Origin: Hahella ganghwensis DSM 17046
GTDB lineage: Bacteria > Pseudomonadota > Gammaproteobacteria > Pseudomonadales > Oleiphilaceae
Length of the DNA: 64,000 nt
Direction of reading: 5' to 3'
NCBI RefSeq assembly: GCF_000376785.1
Contig: NZ_AQXX01000128.1
Location: 1-64,000, forward strand
Notes under the pieces: model-generated
Seen by the model: only the letters and a program-made list of their open reading frames with translations
Told to the model about the DNA's origin: nothing
Database searches by the model: none
Made by a program: the position numbers and the translations under genes
Part shown: one piece after another, positions 16,193 to 25,242 of the stretch
Layout: every line of letters begins with the position of its first letter
Position numbering within the stretch: position 1 is the stretch's first letter

Positions 16193-18130
16193 CTAGCCAG
16201 TTACCTCTGAGACGTTATTTGCAGTGAAACTGCCAGGCGCTTCTGCCCTTTTCTGCATATATCGGTACCACCACATCTGAAACATCAGCATGCTCCACAA
16301 CACCGCAGAATGATCCGCTTTTTCATTCTGGTGCTGAGTCCACATGTTTTTTACTTCGTCCATATTGAAAAACTGTTGGATTCCCTCTCCCTTATGGAAC
16401 AAATAGTCTGATGCCAGCTCTCTCAGCTCCGTGCGTAACCAAGTGGCCAGGGGCACCGAAAACCCCATTTTCTTCCGATACAAAACCTCATCGGGAAGCA
16501 ATTGCTTGAAAGTTTCCTTCAGAATGTACTTTTTCTCACCATTTCGAAATTTGAGCGAAGAAGGTAATGTTCCGGAAAATTCCAGTACCTCCTTATCAAG
16601 AATGGGAGCTCGCACTTCCAGTGAGTTGGCCATACTCATACGATCTACCTTGACCAGAATTCCACCAGGGAGGTAGGTCTTCATATCCGTATAAAGAATT
16701 TTCGCGACATGGTCTTCACCGTCCGCCCGGTGGTAGGCATCCGTTGTGATTTTTGAGGGATGATAGCTTCCCAATTGTTTTCGCGTGTCATCTGATACCA
16801 GCCTCTCCCACTGTCGGTCATCTATCTGGGCATTAGATAGATAGAATCCCATTTCGGGCTCCAGGCTGAGACTCGTCAGTAACGTCTTTCCTTTCCTGCA
16901 CAAAGTATTGTTAGATTTAGCCAATAGATTCGCCAGATGCGGGAAGACTTTTTTTCGAAGAAAACGTGGAAATTTGCTCCGCAAACGGTTTTCGATATCG
17001 TCAATGGAGTACTTTTCATATCCTGCAAAGACTTCATCCCCGCCGTCACCGGCAACCGCCACAGTCACCTGCTGTCTGGCCAGCTCTGAAACAAAATAGG
17101 TTGGCACCAGAGAAGGATCGGCAAATGGCTCGTCAAAAAACGATACTATCTTTTCCAGATTGTCCTTCACATTCTGATGTACCGTGAACTCATGATGCTC
17201 TGTGTGATACTGCTCTGCGATCACCCTGGCAAACTCTGTTTCGTTAAATTTCTTCTCATCAAATCCGATTGAACAGGTTTTCACCGGCTTATCGCTGTTC
17301 TGAGCCATCAACGCAACAACACCACTCGAATCAATCCCTCCACTCAGAAAAGCCCCAAGTGGTACGTCGGCAATCATCCGTCTTTTGGTGCAATCTGTCA
17401 GCAATTGCAGAAGGTCCTGCTTCAGTTCAGGCTCGCTCTTGGAGGTGTGATTGGCAAAAGTCACATCCCAATATTGCTGCTTCAACAAATGATTCCCGGT
17501 CAGGGTCAGATAATGCCCTGGTTCCAGTTTGTATATATCCTGAAAAATGGTCTTGGGATCGGGCACATACTGGTAAGCAAAAAAATCGTAAACCGAGTCC
17601 AGGCGAACTTCCGTTGGGATTTCTGGAATGGTCAAAAGAGACTTTAATTCAGATGCAAAGTAAAGGTTTGCGCCGTCGAAATGGTAGTATAGGGGTTTCT
17701 TTCCAATCCTATCTCTGGCCAGGAAGACCGACTTTTCCTGTCGATCCCAGATTGCAAAAGCAAACATGCCATTCAGCTTGTCCAGACACTTGGTACCTTC
17801 TTTTTCATACAACGCAAGTATAACTTCCGTGTCAGTCCGGTTCTGAAATGGATAGCCTTCCTCAACCAGCATCTCACGCAGTTCCAGGAAGTTATATATT
17901 TCGCCGTTAAAGACGATCACATACCGCCCATTGGCGGACTTCATCGGCTGGTTACCGGCCTCAGAGAGGTCAACAATACTCAATCGACGGTGGCAAAGTC
18001 CGACACCTTCTTCGGCGTGGATACCATAGGCATCCGGTCCCCGATGTTGAATCACGTCACCCATCGCTTTGAGCACTGACTCACTGGGTACCGACTGATC
18101 AAACCTGGTAAATCCAGCTATCCCGCACAT
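16193..18130 (-). CDS. Asparagine synthase (glutamine-hydrolysing)-like amidotransferase, EPS-associated
   Basis: 645 aa. It starts MCGIAGF, so Cys2 becomes the N-terminal nucleophile of a class II glutaminase domain (about residues 1-200, with RGPDAYG and NGEIYN). The synthetase domain has the ATP-pyrophosphatase loop LSGGIDSSG at 262-270. Length and domains match AsnB and the amidotransferases found in XrtA-type polysaccharide loci. In this context it more likely amidates a sugar carboxylate than makes free asparagine. The nucleotide-sugar dehydrogenase at 36082 could supply the uronic acid. That substrate is inference, and housekeeping asparagine synthesis cannot be excluded. Confidence 0.85.
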   Translation of the reverse strand: MCGIAGFTRFDQSVPSESVLKAMGDVIQHRGPDAYGIHAEEGVGLCHRRLSIVDLSEAGNQPMKSANGRYVIVFNGEIYNFLELREMLVEEGYPFQNRTDTEVILALYEKEGTKCLDKLNGMFAFAIWDRQEKSVFLARDRIGKKPLYYHFDGANLYFASELKSLLTIPEIPTEVRLDSVYDFFAYQYVPDPKTIFQDIYKLEPGHYLTLTGNHLLKQQYWDVTFANHTSKSEPELKQDLLQLLTDCTKRRMIADVPLGAFLSGGIDSSGVVALMAQNSDKPVKTCSIGFDEKKFNETEFARVIAEQYHTEHHEFTVHQNVKDNLEKIVSFFDEPFADPSLVPTYFVSELARQQVTVAVAGDGGDEVFAGYEKYSIDDIENRLRSKFPRFLRKKVFPHLANLLAKSNNTLCRKGKTLLTSLSLEPEMGFYLSNAQIDDRQWERLVSDDTRKQLGSYHPSKITTDAYHRADGEDHVAKILYTDMKTYLPGGILVKVDRMSMANSLEVRAPILDKEVLEFSGTLPSSLKFRNGEKKYILKETFKQLLPDEVLYRKKMGFSVPLATWLRTELRELASDYLFHKGEGIQQFFNMDEVKNMWTQHQNEKADHSAVLWSMLMFQMWWYRYMQKRAEAPGSFTANNVSEVTG

Positions 18131-18235
18131 TGTCTAAATGGCCCTCAAAATGTTTCCGTCAATTGTATATTTCATGATTGTTGACTCTGAACGATTTCTC
18201 CGTTTGTCAGATAATCGTCGGAGCCCGGAGTTTTA

Positions 18236-19345
18236 TCACAAGCTGATATACCGTCTCAGCTTAGGCCCCAGAATAACGCTTATAGATAGCGGCAGCTTCC
18301 TCCAGAAAGCTTCAATCAATGGCCGGATTCGGCTGACAGAGTTTTCCTTGTCTGCTTCCTGGGGCTTTTGACCGGCATGGTCAAATTCACGCCATACCAA
18401 GGCATAAGGCCTGGCGCCCCACTGGGACTTGAACTTATAAGTTCCTTCACCGTAAGTGGATCTTCCAAAATCAAATCTGGTACATCCCCGGCGGCAAGTT
18501 TCTTCCAATAACGACCAGTAAAGCATCATGTTAGGGGCCAGGCGATTATATTCAGCCACTGTGGAGGCCCAGGGAATGGATGCTTTGCCGCCGCAGTAAA
18601 GCACTATGCCACCTCCCACCGGCACCCCGTCCTTACGGACAATTGAGATCACCATGTCATTGCCATAGTTCTCGCTGAGCGCTTCAAACCAAGCCTGAGA
18701 ATGCACCGGAGAGCCCAGGTCTCTCATATTGCGGGCAAACACCTCATAGAACTCGGTCACAAGATCGGGTCGGTTACCAAGTTCATGGGTTAAACCGTTC
18801 TTTTCCGCTTTTCTGATCTGGCTTCGTAATTTGGACTTAAAGCCCTTCCACAGCTCTTCCGCAGTCTCGGGCAAGTCGAGTATCATGCTGACCTTTCCAG
18901 CCTCGGTCGGAGAATCATCTCCCCCCTCTGCCGTTAGGACCTCCATGGGGGTGTTTGTCGAAAAACGAACCTCCATGCTCTTCACACGATAACCTGCAAG
19001 TGAATCTTGCAGGTGGCTGATCAATTGAGCCTCCACTTGATCAGAATCCCCCAGCCCCATTCCAATGTCACAAAAAGGGAGAGAGCAAAGGGTATTCCCT
19101 TTCAGAGGGATACTCATTTTGACAGCAGGCATCACACCTACGATTTTGGGGCCATCGGGATCCTGCTGACCACCTTGCCAGGCCACTAAATAACAGCCTG
19201 TGTGCCCATAGGCCTGCTGAACAGATTTTCCCCAGGCAGAAAAATGATACGGACTCGCGCATGGGTGGGACCGTACATAGTCGTCCCACATGACATCTTC
19301 ACCGGGTTTAAGCTCTTTAATACTAATCACATTCTTTTCTGTCAC
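18236..19345 (-). CDS. FemAB-family protein, XrtA/PEP-CTERM-associated
   Basis: 369 aa with a double-GNAT FemAB-like layout. Landmarks are HPCASPYHFSAWGKSVQQAYGH near the N-terminus, LPFCDIGMGLG, then KSKLRSQIRKAEKNGL, and the C-terminal RFDFGRSTYGEGTYKFKSQWGA. These match the FemAB subfamily that travels with exosortase A loci (TIGR03019 type, from memory). FemAB enzymes add amino acids from aminoacyl-tRNA to cell-wall precursors, and the role of this subfamily in polysaccharide loci is unproven. It is separated by 105 bp from the amidotransferase gene and 27 bp from the deacetylase gene upstream. Confidence 0.85.
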   Translation of the reverse strand: MTEKNVISIKELKPGEDVMWDDYVRSHPCASPYHFSAWGKSVQQAYGHTGCYLVAWQGGQQDPDGPKIVGVMPAVKMSIPLKGNTLCSLPFCDIGMGLGDSDQVEAQLISHLQDSLAGYRVKSMEVRFSTNTPMEVLTAEGGDDSPTEAGKVSMILDLPETAEELWKGFKSKLRSQIRKAEKNGLTHELGNRPDLVTEFYEVFARNMRDLGSPVHSQAWFEALSENYGNDMVISIVRKDGVPVGGGIVLYCGGKASIPWASTVAEYNRLAPNMMLYWSLLEETCRRGCTRFDFGRSTYGEGTYKFKSQWGARPYALVWREFDHAGQKPQEADKENSVSRIRPLIEAFWRKLPLSISVILGPKLRRYISL

Positions 19346-19372
19346 GTCGCGTTTTCTTTATCTGCAGTCGTG

Positions 19373-20368
19373 TCACTGGCCGTCGCGCTTCATATATTGA
19401 TTAGCGGACTCTGTAATGGTGCAAAAGTTAATCTCAGCCTTCGTACTGAGATACTTCACAATATTGGTGATTCTTATGGCGATATCATTAAAGGCATCTT
19501 TACTCTCCATGAACCCTGTCGCACCGGACAGGAGGCTGGAGCTATGCAGATACATATGGAATACCCTTTGACCTCGTATGAGAGATTTGTCGATCAACGA
19601 CTGCATATCCGAGGTTGTCGACATTTCCGGGCACAGATAGATCTTCTTGAAGATTCCTGTATGCCAGGCCAGCCCAATTGGGTGAAACCATTTATAGGGT
19701 TTATTTGAGAGCTTTTCCTGCAAGTGGTTAAACAACTCAAAATTCACCCTGTTGAAGCCAACGGTCACAGGCATCTCAATGATTCGGTTTTGCTGACGAT
19801 CTTCTTTCAGTGAATCAGAAAAACTCGGCCAGTAAGGGTTAAGACTGGCCCCCTGGCAAGTAAAGAATTCATTGGAATAAAAAGGATAGACACTGGAATC
19901 CACGGTATACCCGTAATCTGCCAAAAGCTTCAAAATCGGTCCGTCGATCCCCCAGCGTCCGGTTCGGAATGCCGTTGGTTTGCATCCAAAGGCTGTTTCC
20001 AGCGTCACAGTCAATTCCGCCAGTTTCTTCTCCACAAGTGCAATATCCAGATTCACCACATGGGAGTTTCGTTCGTTAATCTCTTCGTCTATCGGAGGAT
20101 TACACCAGGGATGCAGGTGGGCAGCAATTTCGCACTCCCCCCTATCCGAAAATGGTTTCATCAACGCGACAGATTCTTCATTGTCTGCGACCGCATGGTC
20201 AACGAAGTAGGTCGTTCTGATCCCAAGCGCATGACACATTTCCTGAAGCTCTGGAATCAGCTTGATATTATCCAGGCGAAAATCCCGGGTTGGGAATGTG
20301 CCGGACCAATCCCACTCCTCCTCCGTATCAATGGATAGGATGAAATCCACGCTTTCTTTTTTATTCAA
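19373..20368 (-). CDS. NodB-type polysaccharide deacetylase family protein
   Basis: 331 aa. NodB-fold motifs are visible. FILSIDTEEEWDW supplies the catalytic and metal aspartates, HLHPW the metal histidines, and FRTGRWG motif 3. A late MYLHSSSL histidine completes the site. The spacing and the long insertions differ from chitin deacetylases but resemble EPS-locus members. It probably removes N- or O-acetyl groups from a sugar of the polymer. No signal peptide is visible. It overlaps the upstream GT4 gene by 4 bp, which indicates translational coupling. It is clearly distinct from the deacetylase at 26415-27263. Confidence 0.78.
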   Translation of the reverse strand: MNKKESVDFILSIDTEEEWDWSGTFPTRDFRLDNIKLIPELQEMCHALGIRTTYFVDHAVADNEESVALMKPFSDRGECEIAAHLHPWCNPPIDEEINERNSHVVNLDIALVEKKLAELTVTLETAFGCKPTAFRTGRWGIDGPILKLLADYGYTVDSSVYPFYSNEFFTCQGASLNPYWPSFSDSLKEDRQQNRIIEMPVTVGFNRVNFELFNHLQEKLSNKPYKWFHPIGLAWHTGIFKKIYLCPEMSTTSDMQSLIDKSLIRGQRVFHMYLHSSSLLSGATGFMESKDAFNDIAIRITNIVKYLSTKAEINFCTITESANQYMKRDGQ

Positions 20369-21486
20369 CGATTTATCCCATCTTTTTTTACAACCCGCTC
20401 AAATAGCTGGCGGTATTCTTCTGCCATTCTCTGAGCGGAATAATGTTGATATACATAGTCTTTTGCGTTCTGCGCAAGCTCTTTGGCCACGCCTTCATCA
20501 AACAGGATTTTTTCCCATTGAGATTCCAGCTTGGCCTTGTCTCCCGGTGGAGCCAGCAAGCCGGTTTCCCCATCAAATACCAACTGATCAATTCCTGGGA
20601 TATTGTACGCGGCAACCGGCACCCCCATTGCCGCCGCCTCCATCAGACAGCGAGGAATCCCTTCAAGAGTTGACGTCATAACGAACATATCAAAACTTCT
20701 GAGATAGGCCATTCTGTCATCTCTGAATCCCAGAAACTCGATCCGATCTCCGTGCTTCAGGCTGGCAGCATGCTCTTCCAGTGCTTTTCTTTCATCACCG
20801 TCCCCAAGCAATGACAAGGTGACATTCTCGTACCTTGAAGCCAGGCTCTCGAATACATCCAGCATATCCCAGAGATTCTTGCGGCTTATCAATTGTCCGA
20901 TAAATCCTATTCTCTTAATTCCAGGCTTTGCCAGGGTCACTTCATTTTCCAGTTCAGCTTCTGCTTCAGATAGATCCACACCATTCTGAATGTAAGTCAC
21001 CTTTCTGTCCGGGACACCGATTACTTTCACATCTTCCATCAATGCCGGAGACAGAGGCGCAACAACATCAGCATATTTCATAGACAGATTGCCCAGCCAT
21101 ATGAACAGCCTGAGCTTCAGATCGGAGGCGTTTTCAAATCCATGGGGTGTCACTATACAGGGAATTCCGGCTTTTCTGGCTGCCAACACTCCAAGGATAT
21201 CGGACTTGTAACCATGGGTATGGATGACCTGGATATTCCTTTCCTTAATCAAATCGACCAACCGATTGATCACCTTATAGTCAAACCGGTGAGACATCGG
21301 AAGCTCGAATGCCTCCAGTCCCAGCTTCCTGTATTGTTTAACCAACTCCAGGTCACGGGAATTGTCTTCCAGTGTGACCGCAAGATCACATTGAACCGAC
21401 TCTCTCGGCAGGTGCTTGGCCAAGGCCAGAATCCAACGTTCCGCGCCATAGAATCCGGTTGGACAGATAAATTGCAATACATTCAT
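20365..21486 (-). CDS. Glycosyltransferase family 4 protein
   Basis: 373 aa GT-B enzyme. The N-terminus is FICPTGFYGAERWILALAKHL with the glycine loop. IQVIHTHGYKSDILG is the characteristic HxHGYKS segment. The donor half has IGFIGQLISRKNLWDML and TSTLEGIPRCLMEAAAMGVP with the E-x7-E motif. Full length for the family. Its stop overlaps the start of the deacetylase gene by 4 bp, and it begins 32 bp after the membrane GT2 gene. No sugar specificity can be assigned. Confidence 0.87.
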   Translation of the reverse strand: MNVLQFICPTGFYGAERWILALAKHLPRESVQCDLAVTLEDNSRDLELVKQYRKLGLEAFELPMSHRFDYKVINRLVDLIKERNIQVIHTHGYKSDILGVLAARKAGIPCIVTPHGFENASDLKLRLFIWLGNLSMKYADVVAPLSPALMEDVKVIGVPDRKVTYIQNGVDLSEAEAELENEVTLAKPGIKRIGFIGQLISRKNLWDMLDVFESLASRYENVTLSLLGDGDERKALEEHAASLKHGDRIEFLGFRDDRMAYLRSFDMFVMTSTLEGIPRCLMEAAAMGVPVAAYNIPGIDQLVFDGETGLLAPPGDKAKLESQWEKILFDEGVAKELAQNAKDYVYQHYSAQRMAEEYRQLFERVVKKDGINR

Positions 21487-21518
21487 TAATTGACAGATTC
21501 CCAGTTTTCAATAGTTAA

Positions 21519-22496
21519 TCAGCTGCCGGCGCCAATGGATTTAAATAGCCCTACCAGAGTTCCGATGATTCGGGCAGGAAAGTAAACAAGATAAAACTTA
21601 AAAATTTCAGTGAACTCAATCTCCCGGTTTGCCACACCGTACAACCTGACGCTATAGGCCAGGATTGGAAGGAATGCAAATACCAGACAAATCACAGAAA
21701 GCGATAAATGTCCCATTAACCCGGAAAGAACAAACGCCAGAGCGAAGAACAGAATCCACATTGGCACCAGGAAACTCGGAATCTCCGACAAAGGAATTTT
21801 TCGCCCCTTAATAGAATGCAGGTTTGACTGCCCTCGCCATATTTCCTTGTCAAACATGGCTTTGAGCTCTTTGTCTTCACCAAGATGGACATAGTCAGCA
21901 TCAGAGGAGTAGTACATCACCCCCAGCTCACTGACCCGATAGGTAAAATAATAGTCTTCACAGGTCGTCAAGTGCTCAGGAAACCCTCCGACCCTATCGA
22001 CAGTATCACGACGCATAAAGAGATTTCGACCAGGAAGAAAACTCAGTTCGCAGTCAATATCGGCATTGCTTAAAGCAGTGCGAATTTTTTCAAGAACAGG
22101 AGCTTCTTCACTATTCTTCTGTACAGCACTGACCAAAACTCTTCCCGGGTCCTGCTGCAGAAGGTTTACCATCGCCTCCAGCCAGTTTTCTGACAAAGCA
22201 ACATCAGCATCGAGGTATGCAATATATTCTCCTTTTGACTGACTGAAGCCATAGTTCCTCAAATGCGAAATTGTCAACGAAGCTGGCTGCTGAAATACGC
22301 GAACATGGGTTCCGGGTGTCTCTGGAAATCCGATATCAAGATGGTCATTCTGGGTAACAATCAGAATCTCCAGCTCCATATTCGTATGCTGAAGGTTCAA
22401 CACAGAAGCAACGGTCTGCTCGAGCATCTCTGTTCTGCCTTTGTGCGGGATGATGAACGACACAATCATTGGGCTAGTTTCTATTTCTGCTGACAT
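21519..22496 (-). CDS. Membrane-associated GT2 glycosyltransferase
   Basis: 325 aa. Residues 9-230 form a GT-A domain with VSFIIPHKGRTEM, AYLDADVALSENW (D-x-D metal motif) and a TCEDYYFTYRVSELG segment that resembles the catalytic ED region. The last about 80 residues contain hydrophobic helices (PMWILFFALAFVLSGLMG and LSLSVICLVFAFLPILAY), which would hold the enzyme at the inner membrane. It lies 67 bp downstream of the lyase-like gene. GT2 enzymes with this tail often work on undecaprenyl-linked sugars. Confidence 0.84.
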   Translation of the reverse strand: MSAEIETSPMIVSFIIPHKGRTEMLEQTVASVLNLQHTNMELEILIVTQNDHLDIGFPETPGTHVRVFQQPASLTISHLRNYGFSQSKGEYIAYLDADVALSENWLEAMVNLLQQDPGRVLVSAVQKNSEEAPVLEKIRTALSNADIDCELSFLPGRNLFMRRDTVDRVGGFPEHLTTCEDYYFTYRVSELGVMYYSSDADYVHLGEDKELKAMFDKEIWRGQSNLHSIKGRKIPLSEIPSFLVPMWILFFALAFVLSGLMGHLSLSVICLVFAFLPILAYSVRLYGVANREIEFTEIFKFYLVYFPARIIGTLVGLFKSIGAGS

Positions 22497-22563
22497 ATTA
22501 ATAACTTAAGATGGCCTGACTCCGCTCGAAAATGCGCTGCCAGGCACTTTCATATATTTTAAT

Positions 22564-25242
22564 CTAACGGTTTAACCAAGCCGCCACTTTTTCTGAACGT
22601 TTGGCAAGCCAGCCAAGCTCTCGACTTATCGAAAGACCAAGCATCCTTCTAGACAACTCAAGCAAAGCGGCGGCCCACAGGCTCCCTCTGCCTTTAGCCT
22701 GAGGTGCCGGATAACTGACACCTGAATCAGAGAGCGCAGGTGCTGGAATTCCGAGTAACTCCTGCCAGTTTTCATGTTCTTTCATACACTTAAGCATTCT
22801 GCCAGGACCATGATTCTGCATTAGAATTGCCAGAATACGCGTGTAGTAATTAGTTTGCTCGTGCTTTAGATTTTCAATGACATAATGCTCAAAGAATGCC
22901 GCCTTCTCTATCAGGAGTTGGCGTTTATCCAGATCACTACAAAACATTGCAGCATAGGTGAGCAGGTATGGTTTTCTAGCATCCTGCGCAACCCATGTGT
23001 GGTTTGGAAACTCCAGAATCTCAGGCTTTTCCAGGTAAGGATATTCGTATTTCAACATCCAGTCGGCAAAGTGCAACAAGGAATCTCTGGCATAATAGAA
23101 ATCCTCATCAAACTGGCCAGCCTCGATTTTCACCATCAAATACTTAACAACTGCTTGCAAGAATATCGTATAAAACCATGTTTCTTCTACATTTTGAAGA
23201 TTTCTTAAAGCAATATCCTCAGCCGGATTTACCGTGTTTCTGATCACTTGGGCAGAGTGTTGCAGATAACGATCATCCAAAGTGATTTGATAGCTATCCA
23301 GCAGCGCCACCAGGTAATTACCAGTGCCCCGATCCAGAGGATAACGCCGGGAAAGAGGATTTTTCAGCCCTGGATTACTGGCATTTTTTAGAGCCAATAC
23401 ATATTCCAGCAGGCCATTATCGCCTTCATAAACAGCCCTGATCCATTCCGTTAGCTGCAGAACGGATTCTTTGGAAGTTCTATTCCCGGTCAGGAAGTAG
23501 TGGTACATCAAACCTGTAGTATAGCAATGCTGCCCCCCTGGACCGCCCCCTCCGGCATGATCCTGGTAAACCCCCTTTTTCTGGCGACTAGAATACGTCC
23601 TGTGAGTGGCTGTTTGAGCATCGACATAATGATCCGTATGCCAGAAAAGCCCCCTGTTGTACTCAAACTTATCATCTTCAGTGTCATAGATATCAATATC
23701 TGAAACATGCCGGGCCAGATCGTCCGCGAGATGAAACCATTCGGGGTTTCCTGTGGCCAGATACTGACGTAGCATCCCCATAACAGGGTCGTACTGGTTG
23801 TTGTAATGGGAGACAAAAAGACTGTCTTCCTTATGCTCCGCTGTTTCATGATCAGCGTAAATATCCCCAAAGTTCCGCCACCCATATTCATCGATGGCTT
23901 CACGCTTTTGCATAAACGAATGCTGCGGATGACTCAAGCCCAGATTAATAATCTCTTCCATTTCATCCAGCGGACTCGCCGGGATTAATCCGGGAATAAC
24001 CCTGCAAGACGCCACCCAGCCAGAGTCAACAGCCAGAGAAACAGGTTCAGACAACCAATCAAACTGACCAGCAACAGCCTCAGCGGAGAACAACAATCGA
24101 TGCGTCTTTTTCTCACCTGCCTGCAGTTCATGGGGGCCTGAATATCTGCTTGGGAAGAACTCCAGACTGACTCCCTGTTCGGTCAGCTCTAGTGACTTCG
24201 GGAAATTTTGCCAGAACTGTACCGGTCTGATAAATATTCCTTTCTGCCTACCACCAGGACTATCCAACAAAAGAGCCGGCGATGCTCTCAAGCCTTCCAG
24301 AATTTTCTTTCCATCACCAGCATGAACGGTATAACCTCTTTGCTGTACCGGAATCTTATTATCCGCGTTCACATGAACAGGACTATTCCAGCGTTCGCCA
24401 CCACTCCCTCCCTGGTAAATTACAACAGCAGACTCACTACTCTGCCATTCCGCACCTTCATTCAGTTGAAAGAAGGCTTTGGCTACTTCACATTGCATAT
24501 CCATATGACATCCGACAAACACGAATGACCCTGGATCCCCAAGATCCCAATGACCATTAAGGTGTTTGGCTGCGTTGGGATTATGAGCTGTGAACTCGAG
24601 CTCAACCAAGGAAGTAAAAGGAAGAAAGGCAAATCTCAACCGACCATTTACAGGCTTTCTAAGGTGATTTGCCTCGAAAGCCCCATTAACTGTGACCACC
24701 ACTTTCTTCAGAGGACCTTCACCGATTTCTTCGTGAGAAACATTCTCGACATCGAATGGAATTTTTGCTCCGTCTTTCCCTTTAATGACAGGGCCCTTCA
24801 AAAAGGTACTACCCGCCACACCGGTGATGCGCAGTTCAAAGTCTTGCTCAGCGCCACTGAATTCATACTTCTCAGTCCCGCGAAACAGAGTAGTTATTCC
24901 ATCGGACGTTGCCACATCAAGCAGAACAATATCCTCAGCCCCTGAAAAAGGCTCATTAACTTCGGAATCTGGATGATTAGCGGTTTTATCAATCTCCAAA
25001 AACAGTGTCCGGTCTTGAGATGTCACATTGACCATTGTTTCGAAATGCAACCACTTAACACTACTATCAGGCCACCGTGCAGTCACCTCAGCCACCAGAG
25101 GCAGCTGTGAAGAATCCCCGGTCAACACAAGATTAGTACATTGGTGCAGCGCACCCTTTGGGAATGGGCATGCAAACGCCGCCATGCGTCGGTTACCCGA
25201 ACCGGCCTCCCGGCCGTCAATTTGTATTGGTATAGAGAACAT
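22564..25242 (-). CDS. Exo-rhamnogalacturonan lyase-like protein (PcRGLX/YetA-like)
   Basis: 892 aa, the largest gene in the array. Residues about 1-390 are beta-rich, like the N-terminal RIFT-barrel part of PcRGLX/YetA proteins. The C-terminal half is helical and rich in conserved-looking aromatic and histidine residues (LFWHTDHYVDAQTATHRTY, QHCYTTGLMYHYF), as in alpha/alpha-toroid lyases. Members cleave uronic-acid-containing glycans by elimination. No signal peptide is seen at the N-terminus, which is odd for a lyase acting on exported polymer. Its ATG overlaps the stop of the upstream BioF2-like gene (TAATG). It could trim or quality-control nascent polymer, or be catalytically repurposed. 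Assignment is from overall resemblance. Confidence 0.62.
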   Translation of the reverse strand: MFSIPIQIDGREAGSGNRRMAAFACPFPKGALHQCTNLVLTGDSSQLPLVAEVTARWPDSSVKWLHFETMVNVTSQDRTLFLEIDKTANHPDSEVNEPFSGAEDIVLLDVATSDGITTLFRGTEKYEFSGAEQDFELRITGVAGSTFLKGPVIKGKDGAKIPFDVENVSHEEIGEGPLKKVVVTVNGAFEANHLRKPVNGRLRFAFLPFTSLVELEFTAHNPNAAKHLNGHWDLGDPGSFVFVGCHMDMQCEVAKAFFQLNEGAEWQSSESAVVIYQGGSGGERWNSPVHVNADNKIPVQQRGYTVHAGDGKKILEGLRASPALLLDSPGGRQKGIFIRPVQFWQNFPKSLELTEQGVSLEFFPSRYSGPHELQAGEKKTHRLLFSAEAVAGQFDWLSEPVSLAVDSGWVASCRVIPGLIPASPLDEMEEIINLGLSHPQHSFMQKREAIDEYGWRNFGDIYADHETAEHKEDSLFVSHYNNQYDPVMGMLRQYLATGNPEWFHLADDLARHVSDIDIYDTEDDKFEYNRGLFWHTDHYVDAQTATHRTYSSRQKKGVYQDHAGGGGPGGQHCYTTGLMYHYFLTGNRTSKESVLQLTEWIRAVYEGDNGLLEYVLALKNASNPGLKNPLSRRYPLDRGTGNYLVALLDSYQITLDDRYLQHSAQVIRNTVNPAEDIALRNLQNVEETWFYTIFLQAVVKYLMVKIEAGQFDEDFYYARDSLLHFADWMLKYEYPYLEKPEILEFPNHTWVAQDARKPYLLTYAAMFCSDLDKRQLLIEKAAFFEHYVIENLKHEQTNYYTRILAILMQNHGPGRMLKCMKEHENWQELLGIPAPALSDSGVSYPAPQAKGRGSLWAAALLELSRRMLGLSISRELGWLAKRSEKVAAWLNR

